From assembly GCA_029552745.1 (NCBI GenBank), contig JAKPDK010000184.1, positions 434,001 to 498,000 of the forward strand: a DNA stretch of 64,000 nucleotides, read 5' to 3'. Of the stretch, positions 52,515 through 61,668 are shown in pieces (within the stretch, counting starts at the first letter, position 1; each line of letters begins with the position of its first letter). Below the pieces are notes generated by a model that saw only the letters and a program-made list of their open reading frames with translations, ran no database searches and was not told the origin of the DNA. The translations under genes were made by a program, and so were the position numbers. This stretch comes from Candidatus Hydrogenedentota bacterium. Lineage in GTDB: Bacteria > Hydrogenedentota > Hydrogenedentia > Hydrogenedentales > SLHB01.

Positions 52515-55202
52515 GTGTCTTGTTTTTCTGTCTGTCTTTTAGGGTTATTTGTTGCCGTCGAATTACCACAATGGGACTTTACCTCAAAAGATGAGTTGTC
52601 CGAATGGGTTCCCAATGCACAGTTATCCAACGTCACGGTTGCCGACGGCATCTTGTCTGCGGACGGGGCGGATTGGGACGCTTTCTTTCTAAATCGGTCG
52701 GTATCGTTTCCTGCTACGCCGTATCAGTATGTCGTGCTGCGTATCCGCGCTTCCCGGGGAGGCCTGGCGGAGTTGTTTTGGTCAGGAAGTCTGGAAGGGG
52801 AGTATGGTGGCCTTAGCGGTTCCAAGCGAGTGCAATTTGCCATACCCGACGATCAGCAATGGCACGAACTTGTCGTGTTCCCTTTCTGGCACACAGAGCA
52901 GCAGATACGCCAGTTACGGTTAGACCTGTATGCCGGCAGTCATTTTGAGATCGATTGGATCAAAGGGAAGAGCTGGGACCAAGAGGCGAAGCCGACAGTT
53001 CGTTATTCATGGACATTTACTGAGGATGCGTCTTCCTGGCAGATACATCCCGAATGTGAAGAGTTCTTCGCCCCGCCTGTGAAGCTCGACGTCTCGGAAA
53101 GACTTTGGGTGACGGTACGGGCTTGTGCAAACGCCAGCTCGACCGCAGCGCTGCTTTGGGCAACGGAACAGAGCGCCGGATTAAATCAACAGTCCTTTTC
53201 GTTGCGCGGCGACGGAAAATGGCACACGTACAATCTCGATATGGCGGGTATCAAGACATGGAAAAGTCCGGTTGTGGCGCTGGGTATCCGCCTACCGAAA
53301 GCGGAAGGAGTGGCGCTGGAATCAATAAGCATCCAAGAAACCCCTGCGGGAGACGCCGACCCCATAGTGACCTATTTTGGGTTTGTTGACGCCCCGAACC
53401 GGGCACAAACGGTGCGGCGTGTGATGCTGCGGGTAGCGAATCATGGCGGCGCCGATGCGGTGCTGGCTAGTGGATCTTTGCACTTGCCTTCAGACATGAA
53501 GTTGGTCGCAGATACAGACATATCTTTCCCGGTCAAGATTGCCTTTGGCGAGTATGTGGATCTCGTTTGGCAACTGGAAGCGGCGCGTGCCGGGGTGTAC
53601 CCCGTCACGGCAAATCTTGAGGGAACGAATATGCCGGAAGACATCAAAACCACGCTGCGCTTTGAAGATGCCATCCAGGTATCTCCGTCGGATTACGTTC
53701 CTCCACCCCAACCCGTTCCGACGTCGGTCAAGGTTTGTACCTACTACTTCCCGGGATGGGACACGCCCGCAAAATGGGATTGCATCCGTGAAGTGGCTCC
53801 GAATCGCAAACCGGTGCTTGGGTATTATGACGAAGGCAATCCGGAATGTGTGGATTGGCAAATCAAGTGGGCGGTGGAAAATGGAATCAGTTGTTTTCTG
53901 GTGGATTGGTACTGGCAGCAGGGAACGCAGCATTTAACCCACTGGTTTGAAGCCTATCGAAAAGCACGTTACCGCGACTATTTGAATGTGGCGATCATGT
54001 GGGCAAACCACAATGCACCCGACACACATTCCGCCGACGATTGGCGCGCGGTGACCAAGGAATGGATCGAGCGCTACTTTTCCCTTCCCTCCTATTTTCG
54101 GATCGACGGCAAACCCGCGGTGTTCATTTGGAATCCGAATGGTTTGCGCAGCGATTTGGAGAAACGTTCGGAAAGTGTCCGGGATTGCCTGGCAGAATCC
54201 CAACGCATGGCACGAGATGCTGGGTATGAAGGGATCACCTTTGTTGCGATGGGATATGACTTCAGTGGCGCTCAGATGAATCGTTTGCGGGAAGAAGGCT
54301 ACAAAGGTCTGACCACGTACCACGAGTGGGGCGCCGCGGTGGACAGTGCCTTCGCTGCCCGTCGAATGAGTTTCGAGCAGGTGGTGCGTCTTGCACCGAC
54401 AGCGTGGGAAAGGATTAACACCAGCGCCGGTGATTTAACCTACTATCCCGTAGTAGATACCGGCTGGGACTCTAGGCCTTGGCACGGCGACAATTCGCTC
54501 GTAATTGAAGGGCGCTCCCCCGAGTTGTTTGAGGCTTTGCTTCGTGCCGCAAAAGCATTTTGCGAAACCCATAAAAAAGACCTTGTGGTACTTGGACCCT
54601 GGAATGAGTGGGGCGAAGGAAGCTACATCGAACCGTGCACGGAATTCGGTTTTGATATGTTGGAACGGGTGCGCACGGTTTTTGCCGCATGTTCGCCAGA
54701 TACGTTTCCGACGAATATCGCTCCGTGTGATGTAGGACGGGGTCCCTATGACTTTCCACCGCGGCAACCCAAGACCGCGTGGACATTTGAGCATGATTCC
54801 GAAGGGTGGGCAGCGATCATGAACACCCAAGGGCTCCGTGCGGAGGCTGGGACACTACGTTTCCGGACGCTATCCAGCGATGCCGCTTTGATCACCCGGT
54901 TGGACCAGATCTCTGCGGAAGATTTCTCCGGTGTGCACCTACGGATGAGTGTGGCTCCGTCTGTCCCGACCTCAAAGGCAACGGGGCAAGTTTTCTGGTC
55001 GTTAGGAGGTGCAGAGCTTTCGGAAGCGTCCAGTGTCACTTTTGAAGTGCTACCTGATGGAGAAATGCACGACTACAACGTGGTTTTGCAAGGAAACCCC
55101 CGTTGGCGCGGCAGGATAGCCTCGTTGCGATTCGACCCGTGTGACCTTGCCCAGGCGGACGTTGTGATTGACGAGATAGGTTTCCTGCGACAAGACAAAT
55201 GA
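52515..55202 (+). CDS. Secreted GH99-like (WbsX-type) glycoside hydrolase, multidomain
   Basis: An 895-residue protein with a signal peptide (SCFSVCLLGLFVAVELP). Two or three beta-sandwich modules occupy residues 15-385 (galactose-binding-like, e.g. YQYVVLRIRASRGGLAELFW). From about 410, the glycoside hydrolase 99-like TIM barrel (PF14307 type) appears: VKVCTYYFPGWDTPAKWDCI, GISCFLVDWYWQQGTQHLTH, FRIDGKPAVFIWNPNG and VLGPWNEWGEGSYIEPC, which contains the conserved Glu-rich active site. A last beta module ends the protein. The GTG at 52515 is preceded by AAAGGAGGG; upstream TTG at 52473 is an alternative. Probable endo-mannanase-like or related activity; substrate not determinable. Confidence 0.85.
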   Translation: MSCFSVCLLGLFVAVELPQWDFTSKDELSEWVPNAQLSNVTVADGILSADGADWDAFFLNRSVSFPATPYQYVVLRIRASRGGLAELFWSGSLEGEYGGLSGSKRVQFAIPDDQQWHELVVFPFWHTEQQIRQLRLDLYAGSHFEIDWIKGKSWDQEAKPTVRYSWTFTEDASSWQIHPECEEFFAPPVKLDVSERLWVTVRACANASSTAALLWATEQSAGLNQQSFSLRGDGKWHTYNLDMAGIKTWKSPVVALGIRLPKAEGVALESISIQETPAGDADPIVTYFGFVDAPNRAQTVRRVMLRVANHGGADAVLASGSLHLPSDMKLVADTDISFPVKIAFGEYVDLVWQLEAARAGVYPVTANLEGTNMPEDIKTTLRFEDAIQVSPSDYVPPPQPVPTSVKVCTYYFPGWDTPAKWDCIREVAPNRKPVLGYYDEGNPECVDWQIKWAVENGISCFLVDWYWQQGTQHLTHWFEAYRKARYRDYLNVAIMWANHNAPDTHSADDWRAVTKEWIERYFSLPSYFRIDGKPAVFIWNPNGLRSDLEKRSESVRDCLAESQRMARDAGYEGITFVAMGYDFSGAQMNRLREEGYKGLTTYHEWGAAVDSAFAARRMSFEQVVRLAPTAWERINTSAGDLTYYPVVDTGWDSRPWHGDNSLVIEGRSPELFEALLRAAKAFCETHKKDLVVLGPWNEWGEGSYIEPCTEFGFDMLERVRTVFAACSPDTFPTNIAPCDVGRGPYDFPPRQPKTAWTFEHDSEGWAAIMNTQGLRAEAGTLRFRTLSSDAALITRLDQISAEDFSGVHLRMSVAPSVPTSKATGQVFWSLGGAELSEASSVTFEVLPDGEMHDYNVVLQGNPRWRGRIASLRFDPCDLAQADVVIDEIGFLRQDK

Positions 55203-55209
55203 CCGGCAC

Positions 55210-56955
55210 CTAGTGCGGCACAACGCGTTCCACGCACGCGAAACTCCTGGGCGCCATCAAGAGGCGATCAGCGGTGCAGCCCGTGTTGGACGAATCCGCA
55301 AGCAGGGTTTCGCACTTCCATGGAATACCTTTTACTTCAATTTCCGCAGGTACGGGGCTGTAATTAACAAACACAGCGTGACGACGGAACAGATACGTTG
55401 CCACGCGTGCGGGCGCTTTGATGGCAAACCCGAGCGGCGCCGTCGCAACAGCACGCAACGCATCGCAAATTTCTTTGGGCATATTGAGAAGCGGTACGGA
55501 CATAGGCACGTTCAAGCGTTCAACTATCGGGAACTTGTCATGGCCAAAGGTGCCCAGATTCCAAACGACGGCTCTCCCACCGGTCGAGAGTGTCCGCGCC
55601 GTCACGAAAGGTATCCGAATCATTCCTGCTTCACACCCCGTTGTGCCCGCCCAAATGAGCACGGAAGCATCGGTTGGAGCCAAATCGCCAGAAACGTAGC
55701 AAGGCGCCGCTACCAGATACGAAGACCCGGCAGTCTCAAACCGTTCGACGCGCGTGGTACCCGGCATGATTCCTTTCGGTTCGTATCCGAACATACCTTG
55801 TAGAGAGACGTCCATCCGACGCAACGCATCGAATGTGGCGATTACCTGTCGTCCCGCAAGTAGGGCATTTCGAACCATCTCGGAAAAGTTCGGCAGGGAA
55901 ACGGCATGCGCCGTAATAATGGCGCTGCGCATCGTGGTCTCTAAGTGAGTGGCTGGTACGCATGGAATCCCGAGCATACCCAAATAATCAAAAAGAAACA
56001 GGTCTTCGCCTCCGTCCCGATTGGGTGGCTTGACGACATGAACCCCGCTGGGTTCTTCGGCGAGTTGGTGAAGTTTCTTCAAGACTGCGTGAGAAGCGGC
56101 AATTCGTCCGAGGATACTCCCCGTGACAAAAGGCTCGCTGTACGAAAACACCGTGATTCGCGGGAGCGCCCCTAACGAAGTGGTCACGGCTTGTTCGAAG
56201 AAGAGCTGCTCGTCGCAGTCCAAATAATCAAACCACGCACCTTCTAGTTTTTCGCCGGCGCACTGCTGCATCCATTTGATGTTCACATAGGCTTCGTACG
56301 GTTCCACATAGCCATAGGCGAGCGTAGACGGGTCACGGGTTTCTGTGCCTTGCCAAACCGCGTCGAAAACACTGGGGAACCGCTCTGCATCATAACCAAA
56401 TAGATGATACCTGTCGTAGTACTGTGGAAACTTGACAATGAGACGCGCGTCCGATCGCTCACGATGTGCGGCAGCAACCCAGTGGCGCGCCGTTTCTACC
56501 AACAAGTCTCTGCGGAACACATCCCATGGACGGTCTTTTCGAGCAGCATCGCAGCACTCGCATCGACACGCCGTCATGAAGACATCGTCTATCACCACCG
56601 TGCCGAAAATGCGGACGGCTTGCACAATAAGTCCTTCCAAAGCGGCACGGGTCTCCTCGCGAGAATAGCAAAACGTCGGCAGGCGCAACTCATTTCCTTC
56701 GGCGCGCACGCCAAAACCCTCGCCATGCACGGGCATCAAGCCGCCTAGAGTGGCGAATCCTTCAGCGTGAAAATCATCGCGGGCACGCTTCAAAGCATCT
56801 TCAGAAACGACACATCCGCCACGATAGTTCTCCAGCACCACCGCACCAAATCCACGCTGCCGCAACCACGTGGCAGCGGATCGGCGGGCATCGGATGTCG
56901 CGAGTTCTTTGTGAAGCGTCTGCGCTGTAACATACATCGTCCACGTTTGGGGCAT
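55210..56955 (-). CDS. Glycoside-hydrolase-like TIM-barrel protein of unknown family
   Basis: A 581-residue cytoplasmic-looking protein (no signal peptide). Residues 1-330 look like a TIM barrel: MYVTAQTLHKELATSDARRS, GAVVLENYRGG, VIDDVFMTACRCECCDAARK, ARLIVKFPQYYDRYHLFG, EGAWFDYLDCDEQLFFEQAV, with acidic residues (DD, DE) at strand ends. Residues 330-420 resemble a Rossmann-type domain (LFLFDYLGMLGIPCVPATHL), and the last 150 a beta sandwich. This layout is like beta-galactosidase family GH42 or related 'GHL' families, but I do not recognise catalytic Glu pairs. Cys-rich patch CRCECC is odd. Convergent with the GH99-like gene, 7 bases away. Confidence 0.6.
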   Translation of the reverse strand: MPQTWTMYVTAQTLHKELATSDARRSAATWLRQRGFGAVVLENYRGGCVVSEDALKRARDDFHAEGFATLGGLMPVHGEGFGVRAEGNELRLPTFCYSREETRAALEGLIVQAVRIFGTVVIDDVFMTACRCECCDAARKDRPWDVFRRDLLVETARHWVAAAHRERSDARLIVKFPQYYDRYHLFGYDAERFPSVFDAVWQGTETRDPSTLAYGYVEPYEAYVNIKWMQQCAGEKLEGAWFDYLDCDEQLFFEQAVTTSLGALPRITVFSYSEPFVTGSILGRIAASHAVLKKLHQLAEEPSGVHVVKPPNRDGGEDLFLFDYLGMLGIPCVPATHLETTMRSAIITAHAVSLPNFSEMVRNALLAGRQVIATFDALRRMDVSLQGMFGYEPKGIMPGTTRVERFETAGSSYLVAAPCYVSGDLAPTDASVLIWAGTTGCEAGMIRIPFVTARTLSTGGRAVVWNLGTFGHDKFPIVERLNVPMSVPLLNMPKEICDALRAVATAPLGFAIKAPARVATYLFRRHAVFVNYSPVPAEIEVKGIPWKCETLLADSSNTGCTADRLLMAPRSFACVERVVPH

Positions 56956-57025
56956 GGATAACTATCATCCTCTCGCTGCAACCATACAGCCGTTAAGAGC
57001 TGCGGGCCGCGTCAAGTACAACTGT

Positions 57026-57805
57026 CTACGCAGGTTTCTCTTCGTGATTCGTAAGCGGTTGGCCGACGTTCGCTTCGATAAATACTTTCACCAATTTGGG
57101 GTCAAAGTGTTTGCCGCTTTCGCTCTTCAGATATTCAAGGGCTTCTTCGTGGGTACTGTACCCTTTGCGATAGTGACGTGGACTTGTCATAGAACAATAA
57201 ACGTCAATGATCTTCATCATTCGCGCCAGCAGAGGAATGTTCTCGCCTTCCAGTGCCTCCGGGTATCCCGTACCGTCATAACAGCAGTGATGCCAGCGCA
57301 CGATCTCTTCCGTATCCCGCAGACACTCAATCTGGTGCACAAGGTCCGCGCCTAGCGTCGTGTGGGATTGCAACAACAACCATTCGTCGTACGTCAAGAC
57401 CGCCTTTTTCAGCAATACATCATTGGGGATTCTGAGTTTTCCGATGCCATGGATAAGCGCGCCGCGTTCCAAAGCCAGGCGTTGATCGGCTGACAGCCCA
57501 CACGCTATGGCAAATCGCGTAGCGTGGTCCCGGGCGCGTTTTGCCGAACCTTCTGGAAGTTGTTCGCGGGCGTCAATCGCCAACGCCAACAGTTCAAGAA
57601 TCTCTTCATAATGCCCTGCAACTCGCAACAAAAGGTCTGCCGTACCCGGCGGGCAGTCCTTACCAAAAATCCCTACCGCACACGTGCCCGGAGGAAGAGG
57701 GTCAGATGGCCGCACCGCGACAATATCAATGTCTTCCCCGCGGTTTTCGGATAAGGCTTCTGCAAGTTTTCGGGTGTCTCCCACAACGGCGATACGCTTG
57801 AGCAT
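57026..57805 (-). CDS. Degenerate HD-GYP domain protein
   Basis: A 259-residue soluble protein. Residues 1-70 resemble a partial receiver-like or Rossmann segment (MLKRIAVVGDTRKLAEALSE), then an HD-GYP domain from about 85. HD-GYP hallmarks are retained in HHCCYDGTGYPEALEGENIP and in HTTLGADLVHQ, but the namesake HD is HG (GALIHGIGKLRIPNDVL), the Glu after HH is Cys, and the 'FDALTS' equivalent is CSMTS. Several metal ligands of c-di-GMP phosphodiesterases are therefore missing, so this is probably a non-catalytic c-di-GMP sensor or a divergent hydrolase. Start at 57805 with GGAGGT seven bases upstream. Confidence 0.8.
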   Translation of the reverse strand: MLKRIAVVGDTRKLAEALSENRGEDIDIVAVRPSDPLPPGTCAVGIFGKDCPPGTADLLLRVAGHYEEILELLALAIDAREQLPEGSAKRARDHATRFAIACGLSADQRLALERGALIHGIGKLRIPNDVLLKKAVLTYDEWLLLQSHTTLGADLVHQIECLRDTEEIVRWHHCCYDGTGYPEALEGENIPLLARMMKIIDVYCSMTSPRHYRKGYSTHEEALEYLKSESGKHFDPKLVKVFIEANVGQPLTNHEEKPA

Positions 57806-58587
57806 CGCAGAACCTCCTCTTTGTTGATGTCTCATCTTATCAACGTTCGTATACTCAGGGCAACCCTTCGAGCTAATCGGCGAGAACGGATCTGTCGGGG
57901 AAACGCAGAACCATGGTAGGACACAACACGTTTCGCCTTTGCAAAAGACGGGAGAATGTCGGGAAAGGGGAGAAGAAGGGCGAGGCATGCCTCGCCCGTT
58001 TTACCCCCGCATCTATGGTTGTCATTGCGAGGAGCGAGTCCCCGACGCGACGAAGCAATCCCCTCAACCGCGTAGCGCAAGAGAACCTAAGGCAAGGTCG
58101 TCCCCTCATTCCCAAGGGGGTTGTCACGTCGTGCCTATCGGCACTCCTCGCAATGACAACGTGGGGGACGCAGCGCAAGAGGACAACGGGTAGAGCAGAG
58201 TCCGGGGTTATTTCCAATTCCCAAGGGCATTGCCGCGTCGCCCCTTCGGGGCTCCTCGCAATAACAACCCCGGACAGGCTAACGCAAGGAGATCGCAGGC
58301 GGGAATGCCTGTGCCCTTCTATGGTCCTCGCGCAGTCTCCGAGGGGACTACCGCGTTATGCCTGCGGTACTTCTCCTAATCACAACCTTTTTGGCGAAGT
58401 CGCATGCAGTCACAGCTAAATTGGTTGGAACTGTGGGTTTTTGTTTGTCTTGTCGTCATAACCCATCGCGCATTGAATAAGGTGAGTCTGCGCCTTTTGG
58501 TGGATAATCAAGACCGGGACTTGGTTTGCATATGCCGCTAGAAAAGGGATACCCTTCTTGTCTGTCAATATGCTAGAAAGGTCAGCG
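57806..58587. other. Repeat-rich intergenic region F
   Basis: A divergent spacer of 780 bases between the HD-GYP and the OB-HD nuclease genes. The interspersed repeat cluster covers about 57965-58384. The last 200 bases contain no recognisable feature. No gene supported; several 60-170-codon frames are repeat artefacts. Confidence 0.7.
57965..58384. repeat. Array of REP-like repeat cores (cluster F)
   Basis: Starts with the palindrome GGGCGAGGCATGCCTCGCCC (57979-57998), then GGTTGTCATTGCGAGGAGCG, GACGAAGCAATCCCCTCAA, TTGTCACGTCGTGCC, CTCCTCGCAATGACAACG and a second, more diverged unit through 58384. Copies alternate in orientation, so the unit can form long hairpins. Confidence 0.8.
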
Positions 58588-59538
58588 ATGAAGCGGCAAT
58601 TTGTAGAGAGTTTACGTGAGGGGGACAGCGTCAATGATTATTTTGTTGCCTTAAGGAAAGATATACGTAGTCAACAAAACGGGGGTAAATTCTTGGGGAT
58701 GGTGTTTAAGGACCGCACGGGAGAGATTGGGGGTATTCTTTGGAATAATGCGGTCGCTGTCGCGCGGTTGTTTGAGGTGGGGGATGTGGTAAAGGTGCGG
58801 GGCACGGTGGTGAGCTATCAGGATCGGCTCCAAATCCGCGTAGACCAGGTGTTACCCCTTCGGCAAAATGAGTATGACCCGGCAGACTTGACCTATCTTC
58901 CCACGAATTCTGAAAAAGTGAGCCGAGAGTTTGTGGAACGGGTACGGGCGATTGAGAATGAGTGGTTAAAACGTCTGACGGCGTCTTTTTTGGACAACGA
59001 AGAATTTATGCGGCGGTTTCTTCGAGCCGCTGCCGGGAAAAAGTGGCACCATGCTTACCCAGGTGGACTTGTACAGCATTGTTGGGAAATGGCGCAGATC
59101 GCAGACGGGGTTTGTAAGCTGTTTCGAAGTTTAGACCGTGACCTGTTACTGTCAGCGATTTTCCTCCACGATATAGGCAAGCTTGCCGAGATGAGTCAGG
59201 AATTGGTTAACGACTATACGACGGAGGGACGCCTGTTGGGACACGTAACCCTTGGGGCGACGTTGGTTCAACGGGCTATTGACAAAATAGACGGTTTTCC
59301 AAATACGCTGCGGCTGCAGTTGCTGCATTGCATTTTATCTCATCACGGCACGTTGGAGAACGGTTCGCCCGTATTGCCCAAAACGCTGGAGGCGGTTGTT
59401 CTGCATTTCATTGACAACTTGGACGCGCAGGCGGACGCCATCACGCGAGTTATTGAAGAGACACGCGCTCGAGGCGAGTCTTGGTCGGAGTATATCGCTC
59501 AGATAGAGCGGCAGGTCTGGACGAAAGAATCACCGTAA
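58588..59538 (+). CDS. OB-fold/HD-domain 3'-5' exoribonuclease (YhaM-type)
   Basis: A 316-residue cytoplasmic nuclease. An N-terminal OB-fold nucleic-acid-binding domain (residues 10-90: VNDYFVALRKDIRSQQNGG, RTGEIGGILWNNAVAVARLF, VKVRGTVVSYQDRLQIRVDQ) is followed by an intact HD domain (YPGGLVQHCWEMAQIADGV, SAIFLHDIGKLAEMSQEL, LLHCILSHHGTLENGSPVLP, LHFIDNLDAQADAI). This combination is that of YhaM/CBF1 3'-5' exoribonucleases. The ATG at 58588 has AAAGG about seven bases before it. No operon partner is evident. Substrate preference (RNA or ssDNA) is not determinable. Confidence 0.85.
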   Translation: MKRQFVESLREGDSVNDYFVALRKDIRSQQNGGKFLGMVFKDRTGEIGGILWNNAVAVARLFEVGDVVKVRGTVVSYQDRLQIRVDQVLPLRQNEYDPADLTYLPTNSEKVSREFVERVRAIENEWLKRLTASFLDNEEFMRRFLRAAAGKKWHHAYPGGLVQHCWEMAQIADGVCKLFRSLDRDLLLSAIFLHDIGKLAEMSQELVNDYTTEGRLLGHVTLGATLVQRAIDKIDGFPNTLRLQLLHCILSHHGTLENGSPVLPKTLEAVVLHFIDNLDAQADAITRVIEETRARGESWSEYIAQIERQVWTKESP

Positions 59539-59581
59539 AGGTGTCAGACCGACTGTCAGTAGATTGAGACTTTTTGTCAGG

Positions 59582-61219
59582 TCACCGTGGACTGACGAGC
59601 GTCGACCGCGGCACGTCGACATGGCGCTGTATGGTCTTTTCGGCGCGGGTCAAATCATTACCGGAGAGGCAAACGCCCCGAGTTTGTTTTCCCGCCAGCT
59701 CCAGAAACACGCGGGTTCCCTCCGGTGCCACAGTGTTCGCCACGAGGGCATCGCAAACGTCGACAAAACGGATGAGAGGCGTACCTTCCAAGGCAGGCAT
59801 CGCTTGAAAACTCGTCAAAGAAAGGTTGCAGACGTCGTCAAAAAATGCAGCATAACCCGCATTACCCGGTTCCGCAGGTTCCGGCACCATCTCTGGGGAT
59901 TTCCAGGTCACGCCCTGTTCTTTTTTGGACAAACGCCAAAACGCATCCGAAAATCCGGCATAAAACTGGTGAACAGACAGTCCCTTCACGTGTCGCGCGT
60001 ACAAGGCATAAGACGGCAAGGCGCCAAACATCCGCGGGTCAGGGTATTTGTCAATTTGTTCTGGCACTTCTTCCTCCGGAGTACATAGCGCTGTGCCGCC
60101 CGCAAAATGGATTCGGATCGAGGACAAGGTGACCTCACTCACCGGATGGTCAGGTATTCCCGCCAAAAGAACAGGGAGCGACGCGCCGGTAGCCGTCACG
60201 TTTGAAACGCTGATTCGCCGCACAGCTCCCGGAACCGGGGTTTCCATATCTCTGCCGCGGTTTCCCAGGCGAACAAAAATAGGACAACGTACATTCACCA
60301 TCGTCAAGTTGGAGATAACCACGTCTTCCATGACGGCACCGTCCACGGACTCCAACGCCACGCCGCTGGTTGCCGGCCGGTGTCCCCCGGTCAGCATGTC
60401 CATAACACAATTCGAAACGGCTATCCGTTTGAAATCGCCTCCAGACTCCGTACCGCATTTGAAGGCATTGTGAAGTGTGGCCAAATAACAATTGGTTATG
60501 GTGATGTTCTCACATGGACGGCGCTCGCCAAGGGAAAAGCTGGATTTCAAAACGATGGCGTCATCCACAGATTCGACGTGACAATTGGCGATTCGTACGT
60601 TCCTGCACGAGTCCGGATCGATGCCGTCAGAGAAACCGTTGAGAATAGTCACCCCGTCAATCAACACATTGTCGGTGCCCAACAGGCTGATGTTGTAATT
60701 CGGGGCGTTGATGATACGGATATCCCGAATCATCACATCGTAACAACGTTTCAGAGCGATGGGCTTGGGTCCCCCACGTTTTTCCCGGTTCCCGTCAATG
60801 GTGCCTCTGCCTTCTATGCCCACATGGGACACGCCGACGCCCTGAATCAAGGCGAAATGGAAAAAGCTCGTTTCTTTGTCGGCGTCATTGGGAAATCCAA
60901 GTTCCTCGTAAGGGTCATAATCCCCATCGTCCGGTGAACCTTTGAGCACGGCACCCGGCTCCAGGTGCAGCACAACATTGTCTTTCAGTCGAATAGTCCC
61001 GCTTAAATAGGTCCCTGCAGGAAACAACACCGTCCCGCCGCCGCCAGCATGACACGCGTCAATGGCGCGCTGAATTGCCGCTGTATCTTTGTTAATCCCG
61101 TCGCCTAATGCGCCAAAACACCTAACAGAAAAGACTCCCGACTCGGCTGTTTTCTGTTTTTCCATAGCCGTTACCCCAATCACGGGAATCAGTGCCAGAA
61201 CAAGAACCACTCTGAACAT
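59582..61219 (-). CDS. Secreted GH28-family pectinase-like glycosidase
   Basis: A 545-residue protein. Signal peptide MFRVVLVLALIPVIGVTAME, then the polygalacturonase-type opening FSVRCFGALGDGINKDTAAIQ and GTVLFPAGTYLSGTI. The right-handed helix carries the catalytic region GFSDGIDPDSCRNVRIANCH, and VESVDDAIVLKSSF (two essential Asp). The usual GHG is not obvious (AFKCGTESGGDFKRI), so it is probably a non-canonical GH28 branch rather than a classical endo-polygalacturonase. Start chosen at 61219, with AAGGAG eight bases upstream; the longer frame to 61450 runs through a repeat. Expected role: hydrolysis of a rhamnogalacturonan-like or pectic glycan. Confidence 0.88.
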   Translation of the reverse strand: MFRVVLVLALIPVIGVTAMEKQKTAESGVFSVRCFGALGDGINKDTAAIQRAIDACHAGGGGTVLFPAGTYLSGTIRLKDNVVLHLEPGAVLKGSPDDGDYDPYEELGFPNDADKETSFFHFALIQGVGVSHVGIEGRGTIDGNREKRGGPKPIALKRCYDVMIRDIRIINAPNYNISLLGTDNVLIDGVTILNGFSDGIDPDSCRNVRIANCHVESVDDAIVLKSSFSLGERRPCENITITNCYLATLHNAFKCGTESGGDFKRIAVSNCVMDMLTGGHRPATSGVALESVDGAVMEDVVISNLTMVNVRCPIFVRLGNRGRDMETPVPGAVRRISVSNVTATGASLPVLLAGIPDHPVSEVTLSSIRIHFAGGTALCTPEEEVPEQIDKYPDPRMFGALPSYALYARHVKGLSVHQFYAGFSDAFWRLSKKEQGVTWKSPEMVPEPAEPGNAGYAAFFDDVCNLSLTSFQAMPALEGTPLIRFVDVCDALVANTVAPEGTRVFLELAGKQTRGVCLSGNDLTRAEKTIQRHVDVPRSTLVSPR

Positions 61220-61668
61220 GTCACAGGCTCCTTTCCCCACGTATACAGGACTGTTTAATCCACACATTAGTATGACTCCCTGCCGAACGCCGTTGCAAAC
61301 AGGAAAGACCTTTACTTGGCGCTCTTGCGCTACGCCCCGCTCTGTCATTGCGAGGAGTGCCGAAGGCACGACGTGGCAATCTCCTCGGGGATCGGGGAGG
61401 GAACTTGCACTTAGCCCGCGCCCTCTTGCCGCTGCGCACCACGCTGTCATTGCGAGGAGTGCCGTTAGGCACGACGTGGCAATCCCCTCGAAGGTATTAG
61501 GGGAAATCGCGGGGGCAACATAGGGCGCACTGCTGTGCGCCCCTACAAAAGGAGAGGGGATTGCTTCGTCGCATCGAAGACGCCGCTCCTCGCAATGACA
61601 ACCCGGGGCACAGATTTACTATCAAACCCTAACTGAGCGATGAACTCGTGTAATGTATGAATGGCAGT
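61220..61668. other. Repeat-rich intergenic region G
   Basis: Contains the repeat cluster at about 61337-61600 and no gene. It separates the GH127 gene from the GH28 gene on the same strand, so the GH28 gene probably has its own promoter, though I do not see a clear one. Confidence 0.65.
61337..61600. repeat. Array of REP-like repeat cores (cluster G)
   Basis: CTGTCATTGCGAGGAGTGCC twice (about 61343 and 61444), each followed by GACGTGGCAATC, plus the palindrome GGGCGCACTGCTGTGCGCCC (61523-61542) and GAGGGGATTGCTTCGTCGC...GCTCCTCGCAATGAC. The same palindrome type occurs in copy D at 29964-29987. Confidence 0.8.

Noticed and set aside
57832-58419. ORFs of 72-168 codons across cluster F
   Set aside because: Same reason: repeat-derived and overlapping in conflicting frames.
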